DNA of 10,233 bases from Chloroflexota bacterium. Its GTDB lineage: Bacteria > Chloroflexota > Limnocylindria > P2-11E. The position numbers and the translations under genes are program-made. Of the stretch, positions 1 to 5,556 are shown piece by piece. Location of the stretch: the NCBI GenBank assembly GCA_005883775.1, contig VBEU01000091.1, positions 1 to 10,233 on the forward strand. The letters are read 5' to 3'. The notes under the pieces were generated by a model that made no database searches, was not told where the DNA came from, and worked only from the letters and a program-made list of their open reading frames with translations. Numbering within the stretch: the stretch's first letter is position 1; each line of letters starts with the position of its first letter.

Positions 1-2
1 AG

Positions 3-1751
3 GGCGTCGCTCGGAATCGAATGGTCGCCGCAGCCTGTGGCGCGCTCGCGCTGAGCCTCACCCTCATCGTCGCGCTGACGTCGACCATCGTCGGTCCGAC
101 CGCAAGCAGCGTCGCGTCGATGGTCCTCGCGCTGGCGTCGGCGGTCGGATATGTCGTCGCGTTCGCGCCGCCGGTCCTGCTCAAGCGCGCGTGGCGCGAG
201 CCGGCCCTGCGCTCGTTTCTGACACGCGCCGCCGCGATCTCCCCCCACGATCCGCCGGAAACGATCCTCCACGGTCTCGAGGTCGCGATCGCGCGGGCCG
301 CGCCGGGGCACGCGGCGCGAATCGCCGTCGTCGACGAGACCACCGAAGCCCTCGCGATCGGAGACGACAAAGAGCTACTCTCGTCGGCCGAGGTCATGGC
401 CGGCGTCGTCGAGACGCAGACGCCGCGCTTCGTGCGCACCGCGGCCGGAGCGATCCTCGCGGCACCGATCACCGGAAGAGGTCGACGGATCGGCGTGCTC
501 GCGGTGATGGGCCGGCGCGCGCCTCTGTTCGCTTCCGACGATCTCGATCTGGTGCAGCTTCTCGCCGAGCAGGCCGCGATCGTCCTCGACGGCGCGCGGC
601 TGTACGGCGATCTCGCATCGGTGAACCGCGATCTGAGCGAGGCGACCAAGGTGAAGTCGGAGTTCCTCGCCAACATGAGCCACGAGCTTCGGACCCCGCT
701 CAACGCGATCCTCGGGTTCTCCGGACTCCTCTCGGAGCAGCTCGCCGACTCGATGAACGAGAAGCAGAAACGTTTCCTCCGCAACATCCAGGAGGCCGGC
801 GACCATCTGCTCGATCTCATCAACGACGTGCTCGATCTGTCGAAGGTCGAGGCCGGCAGGCTCGACCTGCGGCCGGAGATCGTCACGCTCGACGCTCTCC
901 TCGAACCGGTCTCCGCCGCCGCCCGCACGGCGGCGCAAGCGAAGGGCGTCCTGTTCACGATCGAGACCCCCGAGGCGCCGTCACTTTTCGTCGATCCGAC
1001 TCGCGTTCGCCAGGTGCTCTTCAACCTCGTTTCGAATGCCGTGAAATTCACCTCGGGCGGCGGCCACGTCACGCTGCGCACGCTCGTGCAGGATCGCGAT
1101 CTGCGCTTCGAGGTGGCCGACACGGGCATCGGCATCCCGAAGTCCGCGACAGGCCGGATGTTCGGCGTGTTCGAGCGATTTCATGAGGGCCGCACCGACG
1201 CATCTGGGACCGGACTCGGTCTCGCGCTGTCGAAGCGCCTCGTCGAGCAGATGAGCGGCACGATCAGCTTCGACAGCGAAGAGGGGACCGGCACCACCTT
1301 CCGCGTGGAGTTGGCTGGCGCGGTGACCGAACAGATCGTCGGCGAGCGGATCCTCGTGGTCGAGGACGAGCGCCACGATGCCGATCTGATCGTCGCGGTC
1401 GCGGCCTCGATGGATTTGCGAGCCGAGGTCGTCCGCAGCCTCGCCGGCACCGAAGACGCGCTCGCCCGAGGACGTCCGCTGGGAGTCGTCCTCGACCTGC
1501 GGCTCACCGACGGGCGCGGCGAGCAATTCCTGGGACGGCTTCGAACCGATCCCGCGCTCGCCGACGTGCCCGTCATCGTCGTGACCGTCGAAGCTGATCC
1601 GGCGACCACTCTCGCCCTCGGCGCCGACGACTACCTCACGAAACCGATCGATCGCGTCCGTCTTGAAAACTGGCTCCGCCGACTCAGGCAGCGAGGGATC
1701 GACCGTGCACGCACCAACGGAAGGAGAGAGCTTGCGCATTCTCCTCGTTGA
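3..1751 (+). CDS. Membrane hybrid sensor histidine kinase (TM-GAF-HisKA-HATPase-REC), 5' partial
   Basis: Autophosphorylating membrane sensor kinase with its own C-terminal receiver, likely feeding the two receiver proteins encoded just downstream. Numbering is from the ATG at 21. Two hydrophobic segments lie at about residues 3-25 and 29-52, then a GAF-like region (about 75-195). The HisKA H-box NMSHELRTP has His221. The HATPase has N-box Asn339, G1 DTGIGIP from Asp367 and G2 GTGLGL at 396-401. The receiver has acidic pair Glu448/Asp449, phospho-acceptor Asp492 in VLDLRL and Lys541 in TKPI. All catalytic boxes look intact. The frame stays open upstream of the ATG to the window edge (it reads ARNR before M), and no ribosome site precedes that ATG, so I treat the gene as 5' truncated, probably with more membrane helices outside. 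The cytoplasmic GAF suggests a second sensory input; its ligand is unknown. The 3' end overlaps the next gene by 20 nt. Confidence 0.93.
   Translation, partial: GVARNRMVAAACGALALSLTLIVALTSTIVGPTASSVASMVLALASAVGYVVAFAPPVLLKRAWREPALRSFLTRAAAISPHDPPETILHGLEVAIARAAPGHAARIAVVDETTEALAIGDDKELLSSAEVMAGVVETQTPRFVRTAAGAILAAPITGRGRRIGVLAVMGRRAPLFASDDLDLVQLLAEQAAIVLDGARLYGDLASVNRDLSEATKVKSEFLANMSHELRTPLNAILGFSGLLSEQLADSMNEKQKRFLRNIQEAGDHLLDLINDVLDLSKVEAGRLDLRPEIVTLDALLEPVSAAARTAAQAKGVLFTIETPEAPSLFVDPTRVRQVLFNLVSNAVKFTSGGGHVTLRTLVQDRDLRFEVADTGIGIPKSATGRMFGVFERFHEGRTDASGTGLGLALSKRLVEQMSGTISFDSEEGTGTTFRVELAGAVTEQIVGERILVVEDERHDADLIVAVAASMDLRAEVVRSLAGTEDALARGRPLGVVLDLRLTDGRGEQFLGRLRTDPALADVPVIVVTVEADPATTLALGADDYLTKPIDRVRLENWLRRLRQRGIDRARTNGRRELAHSPR
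1720..1728 (+). promoter_or_regulatory. Shine-Dalgarno site deciding the TTG start at 1732
   Basis: The purine-rich run GGAAGGAGA lies inside the end of the kinase gene, with its AGGAG core about 5 nt before the TTG at 1732. It is the best ribosome site in this part of the window. It favours TTG 1732 over the in-frame GTG at 1705 and TTG at 1663, neither of which has a comparable site. Confidence 0.6.
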
Positions 1752-2082
1752 GGACGATCCCATGAACGTCGAGTTGTTCGAGACGGCGCTCCAGACCGAC
1801 GGCCACGAGATCGTGATCGAGCGGGACGGGGCGGCCGGCGAAATGCGTGCATCCGACCGGTTCGATCTGGTCCTCCTCGACATCCAACTGCCGAAGATGA
1901 ACGGGCTCGACGTCTGCCGGAGCCTTCGCGCTCGCGGGCTGCGTATGCCGATCGTCGCCCTCAGTGCATCCGTCCTACCCGAGGAGATCGCGCGCACCAA
2001 GTCAGCCGGCTTTGACGAGTTTTTGGCGAAGCCGATCTCGCCCCGGGACCTGCGGGCCGCGGTCCGCAGGTTTGCCGCGTAG
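1732..2082 (+). CDS. Single-domain response regulator (CheY/DivK-type receiver)
   Basis: Stand-alone phosphoreceiver of 116 aa with no output domain, so it probably acts as a phosphorelay shuttle or by binding a partner protein. Starting at TTG 1732, the product opens MRILLVEDDPMNVELFE, the usual first strand of a receiver, with acidic residues Glu7, Asp8 and Asp9. The phospho-acceptor is Asp50 (LLDIQLPKMNG), the switch Ser/Thr is Ser78 and the conserved Lys is Lys100 (AKPIS). The DPMN and LPKMNG motifs are typical of receivers partnered with hybrid kinases, as in the DivK family. The gene overlaps the kinase gene by 20 nt, implying co-transcription and coupled translation, and sits 9 nt before the HD-GYP regulator. 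A likely role is to compete for, or pass on, phosphate between the kinase and the HD-GYP protein; that is inference. An earlier start at 1705 or 1663 would only add a non-conserved tail. Confidence 0.9.
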   Translation: MRILLVEDDPMNVELFETALQTDGHEIVIERDGAAGEMRASDRFDLVLLDIQLPKMNGLDVCRSLRARGLRMPIVALSASVLPEEIARTKSAGFDEFLAKPISPRDLRAAVRRFAA

Positions 2083-2091
2083 ACAGAAGTC

Positions 2092-3102
2092 ATGACCGAG
2101 CACCTCGTCCCCACGCATCGGCCGAACGTCCTCGTGGTCGATGACTTGCGCTCGAACCGCGAACTCCTCGAGGGACGACTCGCGGACCTCGGCTACGACG
2201 TGCGCGAGGCGAAGGACGGGATCGAGGCGCTCGACGCGGTCGCGGCGGAGGAACCCGACCTCATCCTGCTCGACATCGACATGCCGCGGCTCGACGGCAT
2301 CGCCGTGTGCGAGCAGCTCAAGGCGCATCCGGTTCACCGCCTCATCCCGATCGTGATTCTCACGGCATCGAGCGATCGAGACACGAAGCTTCGCGGGCTC
2401 GCGGCCGGTGCCGACGATTACCTGAGCAAGCCCTTCGACTCGAAGGAGCTGCTCATTCGCACGAAGGTGCTCCTCCGGCAGCGCGCGCTGAACCAGCGGC
2501 TCGATGCGACCGAAGGGGTGCTCTTCGCACTCGCCCGCGCGGTCGAGGCACGCGACCGGCACACGATCCACCACGCCGAGCGCGTTGGCCGGTACGCCGA
2601 AGCGATCGGCGGAGCCGAGGGCCTCGGACCGGAGGACTGTGACCTTCTGTACCAGGGCGGTGTCCTGCACGATCTGGGGAAGATCGCCATCCCCGACGCG
2701 ATCCTCCTGAAGCCGGGGCCGCTCAGCACCGAGGAATTCAGCGTGATGAAAACGCATTCGATCGAGGGCGAACGAATCTGTCTCTCGCTTCGCAGCGTCG
2801 CGCATTACCTGCCGATGATCCGGCACCACCACGAGCGGATCGACGGTGCGGGGTACCCCGATCATCTCGCGGGAAAGGACATACCGCTGGGTGCGCGTAT
2901 CGCCGCGATCTCCGATGCCTGGGACGCGATGGTGAGCGATCGGCCATATCGCGCGGGCCTCGGCGAGGATGAGGCTCTCCGCCGCCTCCGTCAGGGTGCT
3001 GGGACGCAGTGGGATGCCGGGCTTGTCCACACATTCATCGACCTCCTCGACGGGGGCCTGACCGCGCGCGTCACCCGTTCGCAGCTCGCGGCGATCGCGT
3101 GA
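2092..3102 (+). CDS. RpfG-type response regulator, receiver plus HD-GYP c-di-GMP phosphodiesterase
   Basis: Two-domain cytoplasmic regulator of 336 aa predicted to hydrolyse cyclic di-GMP when its receiver is phosphorylated. The receiver (about 12-126) has Asp61 in LLDIDMP, Thr91 and Lys113 in SKPF. The HD-GYP domain (about 145-320) has Glu152 in AVEARD, His161 in HAERV, the His193-Asp194 pair in LHDLGK, Lys197, His222 in MKTHS, the HHHER cluster at 245-249, Gly254-Tyr255-Pro256 and the following IPLGARI and SDRPYR blocks. These are the metal- and substrate-binding residues of active HD-GYP enzymes, so I expect real phosphodiesterase activity (to pGpG or GMP). The length matches the RpfG layout. 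The ATG at 2092 follows the receiver gene by 9 nt and has only a weak ribosome site (AGAAG), so it probably depends on upstream translation. The stop overlaps the next start as GTGA. The likely phosphate donor is the upstream hybrid kinase. Confidence 0.95.
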   Translation: MTEHLVPTHRPNVLVVDDLRSNRELLEGRLADLGYDVREAKDGIEALDAVAAEEPDLILLDIDMPRLDGIAVCEQLKAHPVHRLIPIVILTASSDRDTKLRGLAAGADDYLSKPFDSKELLIRTKVLLRQRALNQRLDATEGVLFALARAVEARDRHTIHHAERVGRYAEAIGGAEGLGPEDCDLLYQGGVLHDLGKIAIPDAILLKPGPLSTEEFSVMKTHSIEGERICLSLRSVAHYLPMIRHHHERIDGAGYPDHLAGKDIPLGARIAAISDAWDAMVSDRPYRAGLGEDEALRRLRQGAGTQWDAGLVHTFIDLLDGGLTARVTRSQLAAIA

Positions 3103-5060
3103 AGCGACCGGTGTCGCGCGCCGTTGTCGAGCAGCTCGCTCGCTCGGATGTGCGAGGCGGTCGGCGTCAAAAAAAATCCAGGGATGTGTCACTCCGCGAA
3201 GGAGAGCTCCTGGCTGCGCTGCGGCGCGGGGAGCTCGAGCTTCGGTACCAGCCGATCGTCGACCTGCGCAGCGGCGAGTGCCGCCGTGTCGAGGCGCTCC
3301 TCCGCTGGCGGCACCCTCGGTTCGGACTGCTCGAGCCTGGCGACTTCCTGCCGTTCGCGTCGGAGCTCATCGAGCAGATCGGCGTGTGGGTCGTCCGTGC
3401 GGCAACCGCTCAGTGGACGGAGTGGCGCGGGCTCGGCCCCGCGCTGGGCGTCGGGGTCAACGTGTCCGCGCCGGAGCTGGCGCAGGTCGACGCGTTCCTC
3501 GAGGCGATCGCCCCGCTCGGATCCGGAGCGATCACGTTCGAGCTCAGCCCGGAGACGCTCGCGGGTGCGGAAGAGCGGCCGGCAGTCACGCGGCTCGCCG
3601 CGGCGGGAGCGCGCATCGCGGTCGATGGGGTCGGTGCGGCGGATGCGCCCGGAAGGACCCTCGCGTCGCACCTCGACGAGCTCAAGATCTCGCGCGCGCT
3701 GCTGCGGCGGGCGACCGAGGATCCGCGCGCTCTCGCGGACATGCGCTCGCTCGTCGAGCTCGCACGGGATTACCGCCTCATCTCGGTCGCGGTGGGCATC
3801 GAAGACGGGGCCATGCGCGACCTCGCGCGGACGCTCGGGTGCGAGCTCGGCCAGGGATATTTCGTCAGCCGTCCGCTTGTCCCGGACCGGCTTGGGCCGT
3901 GGCGGCGATGGGTGGCCGGTGTGGCGCTCACGGGTTCGCTGACCCTCACGACGTTCGCGGGGATCGGAAAGGCCGCCGCGAGCGGAGGCGGCCAGCAAAC
4001 TCCGACGCTCGGGAAGGGCGTTCTTCCGACGGCGTGCTCGCTCGACCTACCGACCGTGGCCGCGAGAACGGGGATCGAGCTCCGCTGCGATCGGACCGAT
4101 GTCGCCGACATCTACACCGACGAGTCCGTCACTCCCGCCGTCCGTGACGCGCTCGTGAAGGCCGTCGAGCGCGACGTCGCGACGCTGCAGCAGGAGTTCG
4201 GGCGAAGCTTCGCCGGCCGACCAGCGGTCTACGCGTTCGCCACGCGCACCGGCTTCGCCTTCGGGCTGCAGGAGATCTTCGGGGTGCGCGGCCCGGACGC
4301 CGGCCTGCTGGCGGTGGCGAACGGCGGGATCACGCTGCCGCGTCAGGGTGCGATCGTCCTCAACCTTCAGAACGTTCCGAACGACAAGGACTTCGCAATC
4401 GTGCGGCACGAGCTCACCCATGCCCTGGTCCACGAGACGATCGGCGTCGATTCCACGCTCCCCGCCTGGTTCGACGAGGGTCTCGCAACCCTAGAGGAGC
4501 GGGCTGGGTCGGCCACCTCGGGGGTGCGCAGCTCCGCCGTCGCGCTCTCCATTCTGACCGCGGGTAAGACGACGCTCGGCGATCTCGAACAGGGCACGCA
4601 GTGGGTGCAGCAGAACGCCGCACTCGACGGGCAGGCCTATTCGGTGGCCGCGGAGGCCGTGCGCCTCCTCAAGCAGCGTGTATCCCGCGACGGCCTGATG
4701 CGGATCCTTGAGACGATGCACCAGGGTTCGACGTTCGCGGCGGCGTACGCGGGCGAGGCCGGCGAATCGATCGGAGACTTCGAGCGGTCGTTCCCGTCAC
4801 GCCTCGCCGCCGATCAGTCCGAGGCGCGGATCGTCCAGGCGCAGCGCCCGGACGGTGTGCTCTGGACTCTCTCGGGCTTCACGCCCGAGAGCGTCGTGAC
4901 GATCGCGATCGACGGCGCCGGTTACCACCTCGAATACGAGGTCCGCACCGATAAGTACGGCATGCATCAGGGAAGCTTCGGCGGCACCGCGCCGAAGGGC
5001 GATTACACGATCCGGGCGAGCCGCACGGGAACGAGCGCCACGACGACGATCCGAACCTAA
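3099..5060 (+). CDS. Degenerate EAL domain fused through a TM/signal segment to an exported HExxH metalloprotease
   Basis: A 653-aa fusion in one open frame. Residues about 30-262 form an EAL domain: Glu65-Ala66-Leu67 (EALLRWRHP), Asn121 (VNVS), Glu148, Asp176, Lys196 and QGYFVSRP are kept. The DDFG loop reads DGVG (second Asp to Gly177) and AEGVE reads AVGIE (catalytic Glu to Val232), so c-di-GMP binding without hydrolysis is likely. A PWRRW basic patch precedes one hydrophobic segment (about 271-290) ending in an AxA-like KAAASG, either an anchor or an internal signal peptide. The C-terminal part is a gluzincin-type peptidase: His437-Glu438-x-x-His441 (HELTH), then Glu460 in WFDEGLA, exactly 18 residues on. 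Cys313 and Cys330 are the only cysteines after the segment, fitting an exported disulfide. A beta-rich tail spans about 587-653. The GTG start overlaps the HD-GYP stop by 4 nt; GTG 3186 is an alternative. Substrate unknown. Confidence 0.85.
   Translation: MKRPVSRAVVEQLARSDVRGGRRQKKSRDVSLREGELLAALRRGELELRYQPIVDLRSGECRRVEALLRWRHPRFGLLEPGDFLPFASELIEQIGVWVVRAATAQWTEWRGLGPALGVGVNVSAPELAQVDAFLEAIAPLGSGAITFELSPETLAGAEERPAVTRLAAAGARIAVDGVGAADAPGRTLASHLDELKISRALLRRATEDPRALADMRSLVELARDYRLISVAVGIEDGAMRDLARTLGCELGQGYFVSRPLVPDRLGPWRRWVAGVALTGSLTLTTFAGIGKAAASGGGQQTPTLGKGVLPTACSLDLPTVAARTGIELRCDRTDVADIYTDESVTPAVRDALVKAVERDVATLQQEFGRSFAGRPAVYAFATRTGFAFGLQEIFGVRGPDAGLLAVANGGITLPRQGAIVLNLQNVPNDKDFAIVRHELTHALVHETIGVDSTLPAWFDEGLATLEERAGSATSGVRSSAVALSILTAGKTTLGDLEQGTQWVQQNAALDGQAYSVAAEAVRLLKQRVSRDGLMRILETMHQGSTFAAAYAGEAGESIGDFERSFPSRLAADQSEARIVQAQRPDGVLWTLSGFTPESVVTIAIDGAGYHLEYEVRTDKYGMHQGSFGGTAPKGDYTIRASRTGTSATTTIRT
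3169..3176 (+). repeat. A8 homopolymer tract inside the start of the EAL-protease gene
   Basis: Eight consecutive A bases stand out in an otherwise very G+C-rich region. They lie about 70 nt after the coupled GTG start and just before the conserved part of the EAL domain, encoding part of a Q-K-K stretch. A change in tract length would shift the frame between the GTG at 3099 and the EAL domain, while the internal GTG at 3186 would still give an intact EAL-protease. Whether it slips is unknown. Confidence 0.5.
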
Positions 5061-5067
5061 AGCGTCA

Positions 5068-5490
5068 TCAGGACCATGGGTCGAGTTTTAGCCGGTCGTT
5101 CGGTGGAAGGGCGTCATTCTCGTGCAAGGCCTCAGCCCGAAGCACCGGGATCGCACCGATGAGCATCATCGCGGTCTCCATGTCACGCGGAAACGCGATC
5201 TCGATCGCCTTGATCATCAGTGCTTCGAATGCCTCCGGCGGCTCCATGACATACGGATCGTGAAGATCCGTCCGCACCGATACCGTGACCCGACCGGGCA
5301 CGGGTCCGGGGGCCGTGTAGCGCACGACAGCCAGATGTTCCATGCGTTTCGCCGCTCTCTCATCCGTGCGTCCCTCAGCCGCGATCTTGCGCATCAGCTC
5401 GAGCAGCTCCTTGTAGAGCTCGCGCGCGGGCTTCATGTCCCCGGGAGCGGACGCGATTCGGAACTTTTCCTCGTCTGACACGGGGCTCAT
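5068..5490 (-). CDS. Hypothetical protein, unknown family
   Basis: The only gene read on the - strand; I do not recognise the family. From ATG 5490 the product is 140 aa (MSPVSDEEKFRIA...), soluble, with no signal peptide or membrane helix. The first half is helical and charged (KPARELYKELLELMRKIAAE, then ERAAKRMEHL). A probable beta stretch follows (RVTVSVRTDLHDPYVMEP), then an alanine- and methionine-rich helix (AFEALMIKAIEIAF, METAMMLIGAI). It ends NDRLKLDPWS with two TGA stops in tandem (5068-5070, 5065-5067). It converges on the EAL-protease gene with about 4-7 nt between stops, and diverges from the methyltransferase gene. An upstream in-frame ATG at 5568 would overlap the divergent gene's coding region, so I prefer 5490. 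The + strand reading here has no domain, and the - reading has more natural protein composition, so I think this gene is real. Confidence 0.62.
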   Translation of the reverse strand: MSPVSDEEKFRIASAPGDMKPARELYKELLELMRKIAAEGRTDERAAKRMEHLAVVRYTAPGPVPGRVTVSVRTDLHDPYVMEPPEAFEALMIKAIEIAFPRDMETAMMLIGAIPVLRAEALHENDALPPNDRLKLDPWS

Positions 5491-5556
5491 GGTCCCGCCC
5501 GAGTCAAGTCGAAAGGAGCGGCGGGCTCTCGGCGCCGCCCGGTACAGTTCGGCCAC
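5491..5556. promoter_or_regulatory. Divergent intergenic region between the hypothetical gene and the methyltransferase gene
   Basis: This 66-base gap separates two divergent starts (ATG 5490 on -, ATG 5557 on +), so it must hold promoters for both. On the + strand a -10-like TACAGT lies at 5543-5548. On the - strand TTGACT (5507-5502) resembles a -35 box, but it lies so close to ATG 5490 that its -10 would fall inside the gene, so I do not assign it. A GC-rich run with short self-complementarity (CGGCGCCG) lies at about 5530-5537. Confidence 0.45.
5543..5548 (+). promoter_or_regulatory. Candidate -10 element of a leaderless promoter
   Basis: TACAGT fits the TANNNT form of a -10 element and ends 8 nt before ATG 5557. 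Initiation at the usual distance would put the first base of the mRNA at or within about 2 nt of the ATG. No Shine-Dalgarno run precedes that ATG, which agrees with leaderless translation, common in high-GC phyla. No convincing -35 box is visible at the expected distance, so this is a motif-and-spacing argument only. Confidence 0.35.

Noticed and set aside
981..2114. Long - strand open frame (377 aa) opposite the kinase and receiver genes
   Set aside because: It is antisense to genes with intact kinase and receiver motifs, is arginine- and serine-rich without any recognisable domain, and is the long open antisense frame expected in high-GC coding DNA.
3009..3098. Upstream extension of the EAL-protease protein
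   Set aside because: It would overlap the HD-GYP gene by 90 nt and reads as Arg/Pro-rich out-of-frame sequence; the GTGA overlap at 3099 is a cleaner start.
2002..3192. Long - strand open frame (396 aa) opposite the HD-GYP gene
   Set aside because: Same reasoning: the + strand carries every HD-GYP residue, while the - frame has no domain and biased composition.
3189..3998. Long open frames on both strands overlapping the EAL domain
   Set aside because: The EAL motifs are unambiguous in the 3099-5060 frame; the other frames read as Arg/Ser/Ala-rich low-complexity sequence.
5072..5082. Inverted repeat GACC-ATG-GGTC followed by TTTT as a terminator
   Set aside because: The stem is only 4 bp with a 3-base loop and lies inside the end of the - strand gene; too weak to call.
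5122..5478. + strand open frame (118 aa) opposite the hypothetical gene
   Set aside because: Rich in His, Arg and Asp with no plausible fold, and it lacks a ribosome site; the - strand reading has more natural composition.
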